A stretch of DNA of 64,000 nt from Fragilaria crotonensis (lineage: Eukaryota > Bacillariophyta > Fragilariophyceae > Fragilariales > Fragilariaceae): the NCBI GenBank assembly GCA_022925895.1, contig JAKSYS010000242.1, forward strand, positions 1 to 64,000, written 5' to 3'. A program made the position numbers and the translations under genes. This document shows positions 46,485 through 59,053 of this stretch, in pieces. Positions within the stretch are counted from its first letter, which is position 1. Every line of letters starts with the position of its first letter. The notes below the pieces were generated by a model, which saw nothing but the letters and a program-made list of their open reading frames with translations, made no database searches and was not told where the DNA came from.

Positions 46485-47495
46485 ATTGAACCTTCTTACA
46501 TCAATGACGCCAAGGGACGCATTGACATCAAATCTCCTAAAGCTTCAGCCCAAGTTGATGCAGGAAGCCAGCAATTTGACAATCTCGGACCATACGTGAT
46601 GTCTGTTCGAAGTAGCATGACGGCATCAGTCAAAATAGCATATTTACCTTTGTCAACCATTGTATCTATAGATTTATCACCAACAGTAGGTTCACTGAGT
46701 TACATAGGAAGGTGACTGCAGGAGGTAAATCTATAGATTAGAATGGAAATGTTGCAAACGACGGCTTGAAAATCTCATTGTGGAAGCCTTGCTTCCAACA
46801 CGACAAAGTCCCGCCCTCGTGACGTCATATTGGCAGTGAAATCGGTCTAGCGTAGAATTAATACTGGGACGTGCGCCCGGATTTTAGAACAGAAAACCAG
46901 CTGTACCTGGTACTGTAGAGTACGTCAAGCACTAATAGTACTACCTAGGTAGTATGTGTTTCGATGTTGTTCTGCGACAAACACCAGTACAAAAGACCAA
47001 AAACGATAACAGCTTTGGTACAGCGTACCATTAATTTTTGCTGTTGTGAACCAGCAAAGTATGCGCAGCATTGTTCAAGCGACGTCATAGTTCATAGCAC
47101 TATATTACTGGCGCAGTTTCAAAATTAAAAAATGCGTCATGCAGTAATGAACAAATTAAAACATACAGTGTATGTTCAAAACAGTGACATATACTGTACA
47201 AGCAGTATATGCAGCGTGTAGTTAGATGTTTTGGATTCAAACATGTAGATGTATACTACATGTTTGAAATAATAGTTAATTTAAATAAAATGTGGTACAT
47301 CTCACTGCTAAGTATTTGAATACTTGAAATAAATGACTACAACATGAATAAATATGAAACACAGCTACGTACATTGTCACGTAGGGTATACGTAGTCAAA
47401 GCTTGAACGACTCCGATAGCAATAAAATGCAAAGAAGCTTAACATAAAAAATTCACAACACAAAAGGCACTTAAAACGCATCTTAAACACCATTT
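46485..47495. other. intergenic stretch, AT-rich
   Basis: No supported gene was found. ATCTATAGATTTA at 46667-46680 and TAAATCTATAGATTA at 46726-46740 form an inverted pair. A GTAC patch lies near 46900-46950. Confidence 0.4.
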
Positions 47496-47501
47496 TGAAC
47501 A

Positions 47502-47819
47502 ATGGCAACAGCAAAGGGTAAGAAAGCAAGGGCAAAGAAAAGGGGAACTCCAATAGTAAGAGGTGTGCTTGTAGCAAACAATGCAAACACAGGAAGCCCT
47601 GGTAACAACAGGAGGGTTAGTGGCCATAGAAATGGTGAAGTTGAGTCACCATCAGTACTGGAACGACTTGGACAAAGTAATTCTCAGGAGGCAAACGATG
47701 GGGCGGTTTGGAAAATGCACGCGGTTCTCCATACAGAGATGCCATTGACCACTCCGTCGTCCACTCCTCCTACGGGAGTGGACGCCCTTCCAATGGAGGG
47801 GTTACCAACGCAGCCGTGA
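47502..47819 (+). pseudogene. basic N-terminal segment of an accessory protein
   Basis: The ATG at 47502 opens MATAKGKKARAKKRGTPIVR, a strongly basic start that could serve as a nuclear signal, followed by low-complexity sequence. The frame stops at 47819. Protein-like sense continues in other frames through 47843-48020 to the next piece, so it may be the first part of the gene at 48083. Confidence 0.35.
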
Positions 47820-48082
47820 GTATTACAGCAACAACGTAGTCTTATGGCAGGACCACAGATAGGTGACAGATCGGGAAATGGTGGACGCATTTCTACGTTC
47901 AGAGATGCTGCAACAACAACCAATCTGATGGAATCGCTCAGACAACAAGTCCAAGTAAGGAGGAAACGCCCTAACAACGACAACTACTGGAAACGGCGGA
48001 CCACTACGAAGGGTTATTGGTGATCAAGCTTCCCAGAATCGTGATTTTCCATCGGCAACTACTGATGGGTTGATGGAGGAGG

Positions 48083-49041
48083 TTGATGAGAATACCCCCC
48101 ATTCATGCTGCGCTTGGTAGGGATGAAGATGACGATCTGATGGACAACACAGAAACACAACTGTCTGGGAAATCTCTGTCATACAGGAAGGCCAGACATT
48201 GTCAACAAACACATGTAACGCATCGTATACAGAACTTGGTAAAGAAAGTCATCTTCAGAAAACTCAAGTTTGTGACCAACGATGCTCTGTTCTGGAAGGC
48301 GATGAAGGTTGTCATTGACGCTGAGGATCCTGTGGAGCAAAGTCGGTTTGTGAAGATATACAAAACATGTGTCCTTCAGAGTCTGAACACAAAGAGGAGT
48401 GAACAGGCGGGTGCAAAGATTGCTAGGGAGCTCCTTATTGCAAAGAATCATCCTATTGGGAGTCGAGAGCCCCCACTCAGTGGAGACGCTTTGCAAGTTG
48501 AGAAGGTCAAACTGATCACGAGAGAGGCATTCCACTGGTTTATTGGAGAATTTCTTGAGTGCGTCTCTGGTAGGAGGGTATGGGAAGGAAAAAGTTTACC
48601 CACAAGGTGTCGGATCCAATGGAAAGGGGAAGTGCAGAGAAAGTTGTGACTGTGTCAGATGAAGCGTTTGCCATTCTTGTTTATGAAAACTACATTGATA
48701 AGTGGTTGCGGAAATACACCTGTGAGCGACAAGGGGTACAGGGTGAAAACACAAGTGAGATTGAGAAGAGAATTAAAGGAAGATACACTGCAGGAACAAC
48801 AACACGAGCAGCAAACATAATGTATGGGGGGTGGAGTGATGAGGGCCTCATCCGGTTCAATCAGTTGTGCAGATTGGTGGCAATCGACCGACAGAATGAA
48901 AATGCAGCGCAGATGGAGGAACAGGTTCTTCAGAGGCTGAGAGAACAGAGGTATGGAATTGGTGGAATTAATGATGGCACGGAACAACCTGATGAATCAA
49001 TGCTGCGATGGGAGCCTGTGGAGGCATTTTGTGAATTGTAG
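48083..49041 (+). pseudogene. diatom transposon-associated protein, one frame break
   Basis: The first frame (48083 to about 48585) has VTHRIQNLVKKVIFRKLKFV and RFVKIYKTCVLQSLNTKRSE, leading to ECVSGRRVWGRKKFTHKV across a frame change at an A run near 48590. The second frame has TVSDEAFAILVYENYIDKWL, the weakly Trp-rich MYGGWSDEGLIRFNQLCRLV and a helical tail ending at 49041. This layout (nuclear, helical, GGWSDEG motif) matches a diatom family often found beside transposases. Function is unknown; it may be a DNA-binding partner of a transposase. The lesion is in a short homopolymer and could be a sequencing error. Confidence 0.5.
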
Positions 49042-49168
49042 AATAGGAGAAACTTCAATGCAAATCTGTCACCGTATAAATATGAATAGTCACTGTTATG
49101 TTGTTACACGTAATAATTTTAAGTCAGATGGTAAACTGCAATATTACGTGTGAGTAAAAAATGGCGAA

Positions 49169-49355
49169 TTCGAATATAAATGTTACAGAGCTGCACTGGA
49201 CTCAAAATTTTTTGTTTCTTTGGGTCGGCAAATGGTACACTTTGGTGCAGAGAAACAAAAAATTGTGAATTGTAAAAAACATACTACAGTGCTCAGACAA
49301 AATTATTGAAGTGTACAAAATAGTTACAGGCGTGTACTGGACTCAAAGAAAAAAT
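49169..49355. repeat. paired direct and inverted repeats at a transposon edge
   Basis: GTTACAG followed by ACTGGACTCAAA occurs at 49169-49196 and again at 49323-49348. Between them AAAATTTTTTGTTTCT at about 49205-49220 pairs with AGAAACAAAAAATT at about 49251-49265. This may be the edge of the pogo-like element or of the accessory gene's element. Confidence 0.5.
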
Positions 49356-49424
49356 GTACAGTGTAAAATTTATTTTACAGTGTAACATCTGCAGCCTTCT
49401 GATGCTGTCGCGAAGGTCTGTTGA

Positions 49425-52130
49425 TTACTGCATGTCCTCTTCGAGTTCCGTATGCACCAAGGGATCAGCCACTGCTGGCGGTTGTGGCATGTAATGAAGT
49501 GTCGGAATTGCAGGCTCCGTTGGGTCATCTCTTCCGATGGTGGCGTGTAATCGCTCAAGGAGCGCTGCTTTTGTTGTCGGAACAGGTAAGTCGCCGGCAT
49601 TCTTGTACCATGTGACCATTAGTTTCAGTTCACTAACGCTCATTTCCGCAGGAATCTTGTTCTGTGCTTTTAAAGTATCAACCTTGCTCTTGAGAGATTG
49701 AAACTCACGCAACTTCTTCTCTTGACGATGCGAAAGGACAGCTGCCTGCTGCTGCTCTCTCTCTTCCAAGTTATCGAGAACATCCGGACCTGTCATCCAT
49801 CGCTGTGCTGCGACATGAAGTCCGGAAGAATACTTCTTCTTCTTCTCACTGATGATTTGTTTTGCCGTTTCAACCCTCTTGCGCCGGTTTTCTTCTAAAT
49901 TAACACCATTCCTGGCATCGTCACGAGCTCGGGTCTCAAGTATTTCATCGATCAGGGATCCCGCTAGCCCTTTGGATAAGTTGAGTAATTCCACAACATG
50001 CAAACCTTCTGCGGGTATCATGACATCTTCCCTGCCATCATCATCACCATCGCTACCACCAGCACCACCAGAAACCAGTCCTGCTCCCGGAGCAGGGCCT
50101 GCTGCATACCGAGTTGCCGCAATTTCAGGGTGAAGAAGACAATTGTAGTTGAGTGGATTCCATCCTCGATCTGCGATGGCTGATTTGTTGTGTACAACAC
50201 GTGCGAAGGAATCAGCCCATGCCTGATTAACAATGTAAGTAATGTCCTCTTTGTTGATTCCGAATTGAATGCCTGCTAACTCTTTTCTTCTCAGTAATTC
50301 TCGTTTGTACCTTGTAAGCGCCATTTTAAAACAGCCATTCTGTTCACTTGAGTCGCCAACTTGCCAGTAACTCGTGCCATACGGCACGCCCACACATGCA
50401 TTCCATTTTGTACCGATGCCGTCTTTGTCGTTTACATACCTCAAGAATGGCAATTCGAAACGGCTGCCGTGTCCGTCAAGAATTAGAAAGGGATGAATGC
50501 CATCGGATCGATCGAAAACGCCAATGTTATCAATGGCGCGAAGCATTTCCACTAGCAACTCTGATGTAATGCTGCCACTTCGGAGCAGCAACAGAAAGTG
50601 GGAACTGTCTTTCCATTGAAGTGACACACTGGTCCTTGTGGGTGTCGTTTGTTGATTCCGCCTGTGTTTGCTCTTCTGTCATTCTTGTCGCCAACCCAAG
50701 GAGCCGATGCATTTAATCCGGACCCAGCTCGTGCATTTCCTTGGCAGAGAATATAATCGCACACATGACAGGTTCGCCTGTTGCAGCGGTGAATCCTAGA
50801 ACTGTAAAATGTGAGTCTTTGGTCGCTGCCTTTATTTGAGGTCGAGAATCTGCTTGACACAAGAATTTCTCACCACCGACATGCCCATCCTTTGTTGTAC
50901 AGGTATTGGAACCGACCTCATCTACAAAGGAGTTTGTCAGGTCGTTGAATTAGGTATTGCGTTGGCAGTCAAATGCTTCTTCGGCATGTTCACAATTTCT
51001 CCTTGTCTGTCAAGCTTTACCTTCGTATCACATTTCGATGCAATGCCATGCTCAACCATCGCTTCGTAGATGTGGGCATACATCTCCGAGAAATTTTCGT
51101 AAGTGCACCATTCAGCTCGTTTAGCCTCAAATTTCACCGAGCGTTTGCTTCGGATGATATGCTGATGCCTTTTCATGAATCTGTTCCAGTATCCAGTTCC
51201 TAACAGCATTTTTGTCTCGACGTCCTCTGCAGTTGCTGGTTGCTCTTCTCCTGGTTGTCGTTCGCAAGAAGCAGTGTGGAAGGTGGAAGCGGTGCCGCTG
51301 AGCGTCGACGACGACGACGACGACAAGGAGGAGGACGACTCTTGCATTGCGATTGACTTCTGCTTCTTCCGGTGCTTCTCCCGCTTCTCCATGATGGCTT
51401 TTGCTATCACTGTCCCTTCTATCATGGAATTGGCAAGATGAAGACCCATCGTCGCGTTGATTGGACAGCGCATTTGAGCAAGCTGGAGAATAACTGCAAT
51501 CAAGTAAGGTTCAACTGCAGCCATCGGAGATGTCGTTCCTTGCGAGACAACTGGGTTAATGTGGTTTCTCTTGCATCGACTGCGAATTGTGGATGGATTG
51601 ATTGTAGAGTTCTCGACGTTGTAAAATGCCTTTGCTTTCTCTATAATAGTAGCTAAAGTGCCGTGCATTAGTCGAGCTGTTGATCCATCTTGTTTTCTCT
51701 TTTTCTTTAGCTCCTCTTGGTACTGCTTTGTTGCAGCAAGCGTTGCAAGTCGTTTGCGTTCCTTCAAGTCTCGTTTGCTCTGCACTGCTACCTTTTGGAC
51801 GCCCACCAAGATTATCCTCACTACCAGATGAAGTGGTGCCAGGCATTGTGTCACTATTGCCACCTGTGTCTAGCGTCAATGCTGAAAGGGTTGAAGTGGA
51901 TTGGCCACCGCCATCGTTGGCAGGAGAAGCGGCGACATCCATGTCATCTGGTGGTCTCGCAGCTTCGTCTCTCTTCATCTTCTCCTTGTTTAGCTTCTTT
52001 ATGTGATTTCTCAACATATCTTTTGTCAGCCAAGGAAGGGTTGGCTTCATGCTGTTTACAATGTCCGTCATTGCCTTGTACTTGAGGACACCACCGTTGT
52101 TGGCTTTTCGACTTCAATCTTCCGAGCAAC
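49425..52130 (-). pseudogene. Jerky/pogo-like DDE transposase, frameshifted
   Basis: Minus-strand sense begins near 52071 (MKPTLPWLTKDMLRNHIKKL) and includes a GRPKG AT-hook-like motif. It then passes to another frame (51863-50937) with HGTLATIIEKAKAFYNVENS, a helix-turn-helix region and GTGYWNRFMKRHQHIIRSKR. Near 50930 it shifts again to NSFVDEVGSNTCTTKDGHVG, the first Asp region, and HFTVLGFTAATGEPVMCAII. After another break, 50627-49425 holds the second Asp in PFLILDGHGSRFELPFLRYV and the third site in SYWQVGDSSEQNGCFKMAL. The C-terminal half is helical, with a long coiled coil. The family is common in diatoms. At least three frame breaks make this copy inactive. Confidence 0.7.
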
Positions 52131-52698
52131 AATGTTAAGTGCCATGTCACACGTATAGCGATCGAGGTTAGCCGGCCTCTTCTTGTATGTTGAAGGTCTT
52201 CTTTTCTTGCTTAATGGTGAAGGTCTCCTTAAGAACCTTCACCATCTTGCCTAGTACCTGGTGCTGTCGGATTTGTTCTTGTCATTAGGAAGGTGCTAGC
52301 AAATGGCATCAAAATGTGAACTCAACAGCAGTACGAGTATGGAGGTATCTCGAGATCTCCTGAGAAACACGAGAAATTATTATGGCGCGGTATCATGTGG
52401 CAAGCGTTTCTAGAAAAATCGCAAGCATTGCAAACAATCCAGAAGTGAATTTCAGTATTATATGGGAGGCCTACCTCGATGTGTGAAAATCTTGAGCTGC
52501 ATTTTGAGTCGAGCACCCAAAATACAGTGCAAAATACTGAGTTACTCTCCACTGAACCTCACATTCCGACAAGTACATGAACACTGGAGAATGAATGCAG
52601 GAACAAGGTCTCCATACATATTTTATTGAGAAAAAGCAATTTGAGTAACTTTTGTGTAGGGGGAATGGAAATTACCGCGGTTATTGGTTCAAAGTGAT

Positions 52699-52730
52699 AT
52701 TATTGGTTCTAAGCAGTTTTTAGGTGGTAC
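52699..52730 (-). repeat. right inverted repeat of the 19.7-kb complex
   Basis: It is the perfect reverse complement of 33007-33038. A second, imperfect copy of its inner part (TTATTGGTTCAAAGTGATA) lies directly inside at 52681-52699. Confidence 0.75.
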
Positions 52731-52734
52731 CAGC

Positions 52735-53465
52735 TACTAGCGGTAGTACCGGTAGTCATCACATCGAGATTTGAACCGGTAAATGACGGTTGAAAGTAAA
52801 GATCGTCTAGGTTGGGGTGGTTAATTAGACGTTATTATGGAGCATTATCGACGAGCTTTTTCCCTCCAAGGGGTCATAGTCGTAGTCGTCGCATAATTAG
52901 TAATTAGTCCGGCAGACACCGCCAACTGCGACAAACCTGGTACAGAGTTACAGTACGAGTAAAATTCTGGATAGTGTCTTGCTTGTTGCATACCCATGGA
53001 GATGGCGAATCATTTTGGGCAATACTGGAGGTTTCCATTACTACCGCGACTTGGTCACCGAGACTGGATTTCACGACCAGCGGCATTCGACATTAAGCGC
53101 AACATATATGTAGATTGTCGTATTCCAGCGAGAGATTTAGACATCAAGGGCGATCCCGAGTCCTCCTTTAATTTTATGCCTTTGCTTAAGTGGACTGCTA
53201 ACCAGTACCAGGAACCCGGTACTGGGTACTGCACATAGTAGTCGCAGGTCGCAGGTTTACGACTAATCTTGTTCTTTGTCGAGATTGCAGGTGATGGTTT
53301 AATGTGTATGCTTAACTTTGTGCGCTGAGTTCATTCATCTTCGATCGGAAACGTTGCAGACTGCGAAAAGAAGAGACCTCCACAGCAAGACGTGCTATCG
53401 ATTGAATTAATTTGAAACCAATCGATCCACTGAGCCTTTTATCACGCCACTGTTAGCATTAAGCA
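52735..53465. other. intergenic stretch with GTAC words
   Basis: No supported gene was found. GTAC palindromes cluster at about 52725-52755 and 53200-53235. It is the presumed promoter region of the LRR gene that starts at 53468. Confidence 0.4.
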
Positions 53466-53467
53466 AC

Positions 53468-56101
53468 ATGACGAGTGATCTCAGTAAAGGTTCGTTGCCG
53501 GAATCCCGTTTTCTTTGCGTTCTCATCACTCACTGTTATGTCATCCAACCGTCTCACTAATTTCCATTCGAACCCCACGACAGACCTTATTCCAAGCTTT
53601 GAAGCTTGTCCTGTACAGACTAGTCGAAGACGCCCAACTCTCGAATTCGCAACGCCGCTTGTCGACGGTCATGGGGACCTCCAGACGGATAAAAAGAAGA
53701 AGAAAAAGAAAAAGACTTCTAAAACTGATGGCTCGGCGTCTCGAGTAAAGTCATCAAAAAGACGAGATTTCAGTGCCAGTGGTGTGGAAGCAGTCGGGAA
53801 GATGAAGAACTTCAACACGGCGCTGGCGTTCCAGGATGGTCCGATGGGGGAGAGTGGTTTCACGGATGTCACGGAAGCCACCCAAAAGTGGGAGAACTCG
53901 GGAATGAACAGGAAGCGTCGGCCCGACGCTCCGGCGACAGTGCCAGGTATTCAATACGTATCTCGTGAGGATCATCAGCAAGCTGAGGCTCATCTAAGGG
54001 CGAAGGACCCACGTTTAAAGCATCGTGTATCGATCGAGAGGTCGAAAGTTTCTTCGTCCGTGATGAGCAACAAAGCCGCGGAAGAGGCTTCACGCTCGAG
54101 GTGTGAATCTCCAGGTACTCTGTACGACCGCAAGATGGCAGCCCACGAAGAAGAGTTGACTAGGAAAGCCTCCCTGGATCCGGATGCTTTGATCCGGGAT
54201 CAGCGTCAGGGTCGGGAGGGGTTCGGCAATGATGGACGTGATGGTGGTAAAGCACCATCATCGTGGGAAAAGACCAAGTACAAGTCGGAAGGCAAAGACG
54301 ATGACGCCGGGCCTCAAGATTTTGAAAAATTTGTTGATGACTATGACGCGCGTCAAAGTGGCGTGAGCAGTCAGACGCATGCCACAACGCAAGTTATCGA
54401 GTCACATGGTAGAGTTGGGGCGCCTGATGTGGAGTACGGAGTAATGAATGGTGGCTACAGCAAAGAAGACGAATTCACGGACGAAGATGTTGCCATTGCC
54501 ATTGCTGTGGACGATTCCTATTACGAGAACCAAGACCATTACCACCACGCAATTGAATACAGCCCGGATGCGAAGCCGCCAATCATAAAGAACCGTCGCT
54601 TCCAATTTTATATCCTGACGGCGATGGTGATGATACTTATCTGCGCTTCAATCTTGATTGCTGTTCCTATAGTTGTAGCGAACCGATCTACAACAAGCTC
54701 ATTGACCGACTCTCCCACGCAGGCCCCAAGTACCGCGGCCGAGGGAATGTATCGCGAGCAATTCATTGCTGTCGTCGGGCCGCAAGTGGACGTGGATGGG
54801 TCACCACATGATCGCGCTGCGAATTGGATCATGTTTGAAGATCCACAGCGTCTCACACCCCTCAGCGACAATCTCATCCAAAGGTACCTTTTGGCATTGT
54901 TCTATTTCATGACGTCAGACAATGAAGAGAATCCGTGGAGGTCTTGTGGGCGTCCACAAGGCACCCTGGATACTTGCGAGTTTGAGAAATTCACTATACT
55001 CCCGAACGACACGATCACCTTCGTACCAGAAATGGCTACGCCGTGGCTCAGTGACCAGCACGAGTGTGAATGGGTTGGAATCACTTGCGACGTTGGCGAT
55101 GCAGGTTCCATCGTTGTGGCGCTTGATGTCTGTAAGTATTCTGTTTCCGGGAACGAATTATGATGCGTCCATGATGCTTCGTTTCTTACAAGATGATTCT
55201 CGTTCGCAACCCCAGGGGGGCAAAATCTCAAAGGATCAATTCCAACTGAGCTGAGTCAGATCACTTTCCTACAGTCAATCTCACTCGGATATAACAATTT
55301 CACGGGACCCCCGTCGAGATCGCCGAAATGCGTTACTTAGTTAACCTTGAACTCATTGGTAACCAACTGACTGGAAGCATTCCACCAGAATATTGGAGAG
55401 CAATTAATCTGCAGGGATTGAACCTTGTCGAAAACGCCCTCTCAGGAATGATAAGCACAGAGGTTGGGCTCTTGACGAACTTGAAGGGACTCACTTGAGT
55501 TCTAATAGCCTTGAGGACCTTTACCAACGCAAATTGGAAGCCTGCAGTTCCTCTCATAAGGACGGACAAGAACCAACTTACTGGAGCCATCCCCACCGAA
55601 TTTGGAAACCTAAGTCACCTGCAGGAGCTCTGGTTGCATGAAAACTTGATGTCAGGGACGATCCCTACCGAATTCGGACTCATGCCTGCAGTGTCGGAGA
55701 TTCGAATTGGCAGCAACCGGTTCTACGGAACGATTCCGAACGAATTGTGGGACAACAAGACGCAGCTGCAAGAGCTGATCTTAACGACATGCTGCTGAGC
55801 GGATCATTAAGTACCAGGATTGGTGAACTTTCGTCCCTGGTGGCACTCCGTGTTCGCAGGAATCATTTGACGGGTACGGTTCCTACAGATTGCGCAGCTC
55901 GGCAACCTTCGTTTGGCATGGTTGCATCTGAATCAATTCTCTGAGTCCATACCGTATCAGATTTGCTCTCGCGTTGGCCCGGGACGCCTTCAGTTCCTGA
56001 ATGCTGATTGTGGTCCAACTGGTGCTCCAGCACAAGAGTGTGAGTGCTGTACGGGATGTTGCGATCGCAACACTGAACTTTGTCAGTTGACAGATGACTA
56101 G
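53468..56101 (+). pseudogene. LRR membrane-receptor gene: N-terminal half open, LRR half broken
   Basis: Exon 1 (53468-53489, MTSDLSK plus one base), a 94-base intron, exon 2 (53584-55131), an 84-base intron and exon 3 from 55216 all fit in frame. Exon 2 codes for a basic cytosolic region with an eight-Lys run, RKRRPDAPATVPG (the motif shared with the gene at 20.6 kb), a membrane segment near 54603-54680 and a cap with WRSC and HECEWVGITC. Exon 3 begins GQNLKGSIPTEL but breaks near 55307, stops at 55497 and shifts again near 55510, 55780 and 55895. LRR text and the end ECECCTGCC (56030-56060) survive in separate frames up to 56101. A truncated membrane protein could still be made. Confidence 0.75.
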
Positions 56102-56399
56102 CTCATAATTGAGTATATATGCATACCGGCGTTGTTCAACCCTCTTCAAGCGCCCGCATAAGCCGATGGTAGTACTTGGTAGGATTAAAGCCGTGGTATC
56201 CGTTCAAGCGAAATGTACTTGTTTCTGACTAGTGCACCATTCGCTTCAACCTAATTATTGGATTGTACTTGCTTGTGTTTGTTGTACGTGAGCGATCGAA
56301 TGGTTAGATAGGAATGCCTTGCTGAGTAAAGCCGGCAAGCCATGTGCGATACGACCTTAGGCAGGGTAAGGGGTATGGTCACAGGTAAACTAAAATGCT

Positions 56400-56888
56400 C
56401 TACCATCCACACTGTTCGTAGACACATCGGTCATTAAAGTCAGTTGGCCCATCCAGAAATGTGTCATTGGGGTAAAACACAAGGACATCGGTGTCGAGTA
56501 CAATTGTTTTAGCATTTTCACCATGCTGATGTCTGTGGATCAAAAGGGGTACATAATAAAGTATATTGGCGGGCAAATGAGATATTCTGATCATTATGCC
56601 TGCCTTGCCATATCCCCTGCTCCTCAAAATTCTTGAACAAAATTCAAACATGACATAATGAGAGACCAATTGTCCTAAGAAGCTTCGATTAGCCCAGATA
56701 AATGACGGATAATGCATCAAGCATCTAATGATGCATTTTCTTGTTGGAGTTTCCGTCAAAACGTTGACAGAGGTTCTCAGAAGCTGGAGCCCATCACGCA
56801 AATTTGCCCCGCAAGACCTTAATTTCGGACAAAGAAACAGATCTAACTCTACACACAGCCTGTCATCACCAACGTTACCTTCGTACAC
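56400..56888 (-). CDS. possible glycosyltransferase-like fragment
   Basis: The 162-codon frame ends with KTIVLDTDVLVFYPNDTFLD and FNDRCVYEQCGW. The DTD within a hydrophobic strand recalls the DxD metal-binding motif of nucleotide-sugar glycosyltransferases. The middle part reads SHYVMFEFCSRILRSRGYGK. No complete domain can be built, and the upstream part has no family resemblance. It could be a terminal exon or a remnant. Confidence 0.25.
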   Translation of the reverse strand: MYEGNVGDDRLCVELDLFLCPKLRSCGANLRDGLQLLRTSVNVLTETPTRKCIIRCLMHYPSFIWANRSFLGQLVSHYVMFEFCSRILRSRGYGKAGIMIRISHLPANILYYVPLLIHRHQHGENAKTIVLDTDVLVFYPNDTFLDGPTDFNDRCVYEQCGW

Positions 56889-56899
56889 TTAACGCACCA

Positions 56900-59050
56900 A
56901 TCAACGATTGGGTGAGCAGCTCAAATTGATGCTCAGAGCCAGTGCAAAACTCAAAAGTCCAAACACAACTACACTACCCGAGGTTGGTTTTCCGCAAAGT
57001 CACTTGTTCCCGTACTTATAGTACAAACACTCAGAGGACTCCTGGTTAAATAGTTCTAGTCAAGAAAGCCTTGCATGGAAATAGCAAGGATGTGCTGGAG
57101 TACTGGTTTGCCACCATTGCTAAAGAAAAGCTGCTGCTGAGCATTCAGGTGGACATTCTGATGCCAGTATTTGAAAACACATTGAGCACTATCATCATTC
57201 GTCCTCCTGGTGGGAATGCAAAGCAAATGATGTTTGGTTTAATGTCAGAATTTTCTGTATTCAAGGTCAGAGGAGCACCACTAAACCTGAACAGAGGGAG
57301 TATTCATCTGAGGAATTACTGTACGAGCAGAAGGAGGTTCTGGCTTTGCTGACCCACCAAAAGTAGGGGCTTTGGCTACTGCTCGTTGATGAGGAGGTTG
57401 GTTCAAATACATTGCAGACAAAAGACAGGTGCGGTGAGAAGCTTAATTCCAAAGCGTGGCAAAAACCACACACACTTCACTGTTGCTTATTATCGGGTTT
57501 ACTGGCTGCTGCATTGTGCCTAGTAGTAACAATAACGCTTCAATTGTGAGGGACCTTAAGGGATTCTGCAACTTGATGCCGAATACTTGTTAACTAAGGC
57601 ATTGTTCTTAAGAAGCTTGTTTTGGTTAAACAAGGGGTACTAGAATCAGTGGCTCAAATCCATTTTTCTGGTATGCATAACAGGTAGTGACAGAGGTGCA
57701 TTTTTGGATGTCCCCTGTATTGTGGATTCAGAGAAACAACTGATAAAAGGAGGCAACAAAAGCTCTTGGATGTTTGGTCAGAAAGTGACTATTGATAATC
57801 GAGTGGGTGGATGGTAGTCTAAACTCTAAACCTTCACCTTGACAATCTCAAGTGTTTAGTTTATCGGTAATGGTCAACGGTCAGGGCACTTCATGTGATA
57901 GAAATGCAGTCATGTCAGTCTTGCGGTGAAATCAAACCAATCGGTATGAGACTCGGGGTTTCCGTCAAGAGGAGAAAGGGGTTATAGTGACAGCAACATT
58001 GCTGAACATATATAGTATCATTGTCACCTAATGCATCGATAACATGCTGGAGTCACCGTTTTACTATACGGTATACGGTACGGTAAGGTCGAGATTCTCA
58101 AGTACTACGTATGCGCTTTACTAGTCACATAACTTCAATCAGTGTCCTTCGTCTGGGACACTGGGACTGGGACATCCGGAATCCGGATTGTATGTTTGTC
58201 GGTTCTACGATGGCACAACTAGAGGTTCATTTCCGGTCTTTCGTACAAACATGCCACTTCGTCGTCATTAACGGCTGATGTCCAAGTTACAGAGTACTGT
58301 AGTATGATTGTTACCAGGTAGTGTTCCTGCAATGAGTCATCAGTCATCAGGTAATGCATTATGTCAGCAGTCAGCAAGGTAGATGTACGATGTATGCATA
58401 TGCTGTATTCTGTACTCGGTATGCTGTATCTGCTGCTGTAGAATACGATGAACGTTGATATGCATATCATACGAGAGGCGAGAAGTACATGTACTTGTAC
58501 ACCTCCGAGTTCTTATAAGTTAATGTAGTACTCCGGGTACTACTACAGTAGTCATCAACAGAGTACTGCCTACTACTCACAACCACTCTACTCTATAGTA
58601 CGAGTTTTATACCTGGTACATGTGGTACTGGTACTACCTTCTCTGCTGAAATACTACTCTTACTTCGTACGGCATATCTGTATGCATATGCACTCTACCA
58701 GGTGGTAGGTTGTAGTACTACCTGGTACGTAGTATGCTCTATATGCATACCTGTATCAAATGGGGATACGCACTATCAGCATATGTTCGGTTTTTTATTA
58801 TGCCCGGACTACGCCGACGACATAAATCATCAACAATCAATCGTACTACCACTTCAAGTGTTCAAGAGTTCAGCAAGTACCTGGCTGTACGTTTCCTACA
58901 ACTCCATCGTACGACCACACCTGTAGAATTCTACAGAGACATTTGACGACATTTACTCCCTTGTAAAGTCCTCTGGAATGCAGAATACGTCCAAACAAAA
59001 ATCATAAAATCAGAAACCAACAGCAACACAGCTGTTAAGCTGTACCAGGT
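56900..59050. other. intergenic stretch, GTAC island at 58470-58960
   Basis: No supported gene was found. I count 10 GTAC in about 220 bases from 58520. Plus-strand frames near 57071-57352 have no recognisable content. Confidence 0.5.
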
Positions 59051-59053
59051 ACC

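Larger units (their letters stand above)
33007..52730. mobile_element. candidate 19.7-kb transposon or nested complex bounded by perfect inverted repeats
   Basis: A 32-base sequence at 33007-33038 is repeated exactly in reverse complement at 52699-52730. It begins GTAC followed by CACCTAAAAACTGCTTAGAA. GTAC may be a target duplication or part of the repeat; it is itself palindromic, so the two cannot be told apart. Between the repeats lie only transposon-type genes: a Plavaka-like transposase, an oxygenase-like gene, two unrelated DDE transposases and an accessory gene. The simplest readings are one large element with others nested inside, or a hotspot flanked by two unrelated copies of a small repeat. 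A third partial copy of the inner repeat at 33206-33222 favours caution. Confidence 0.4.

Noticed and set aside
51175-52006. plus-strand frames opposite the pogo-like transposase
   Set aside because: Antisense shadows; the minus strand carries the recognisable transposase motifs.
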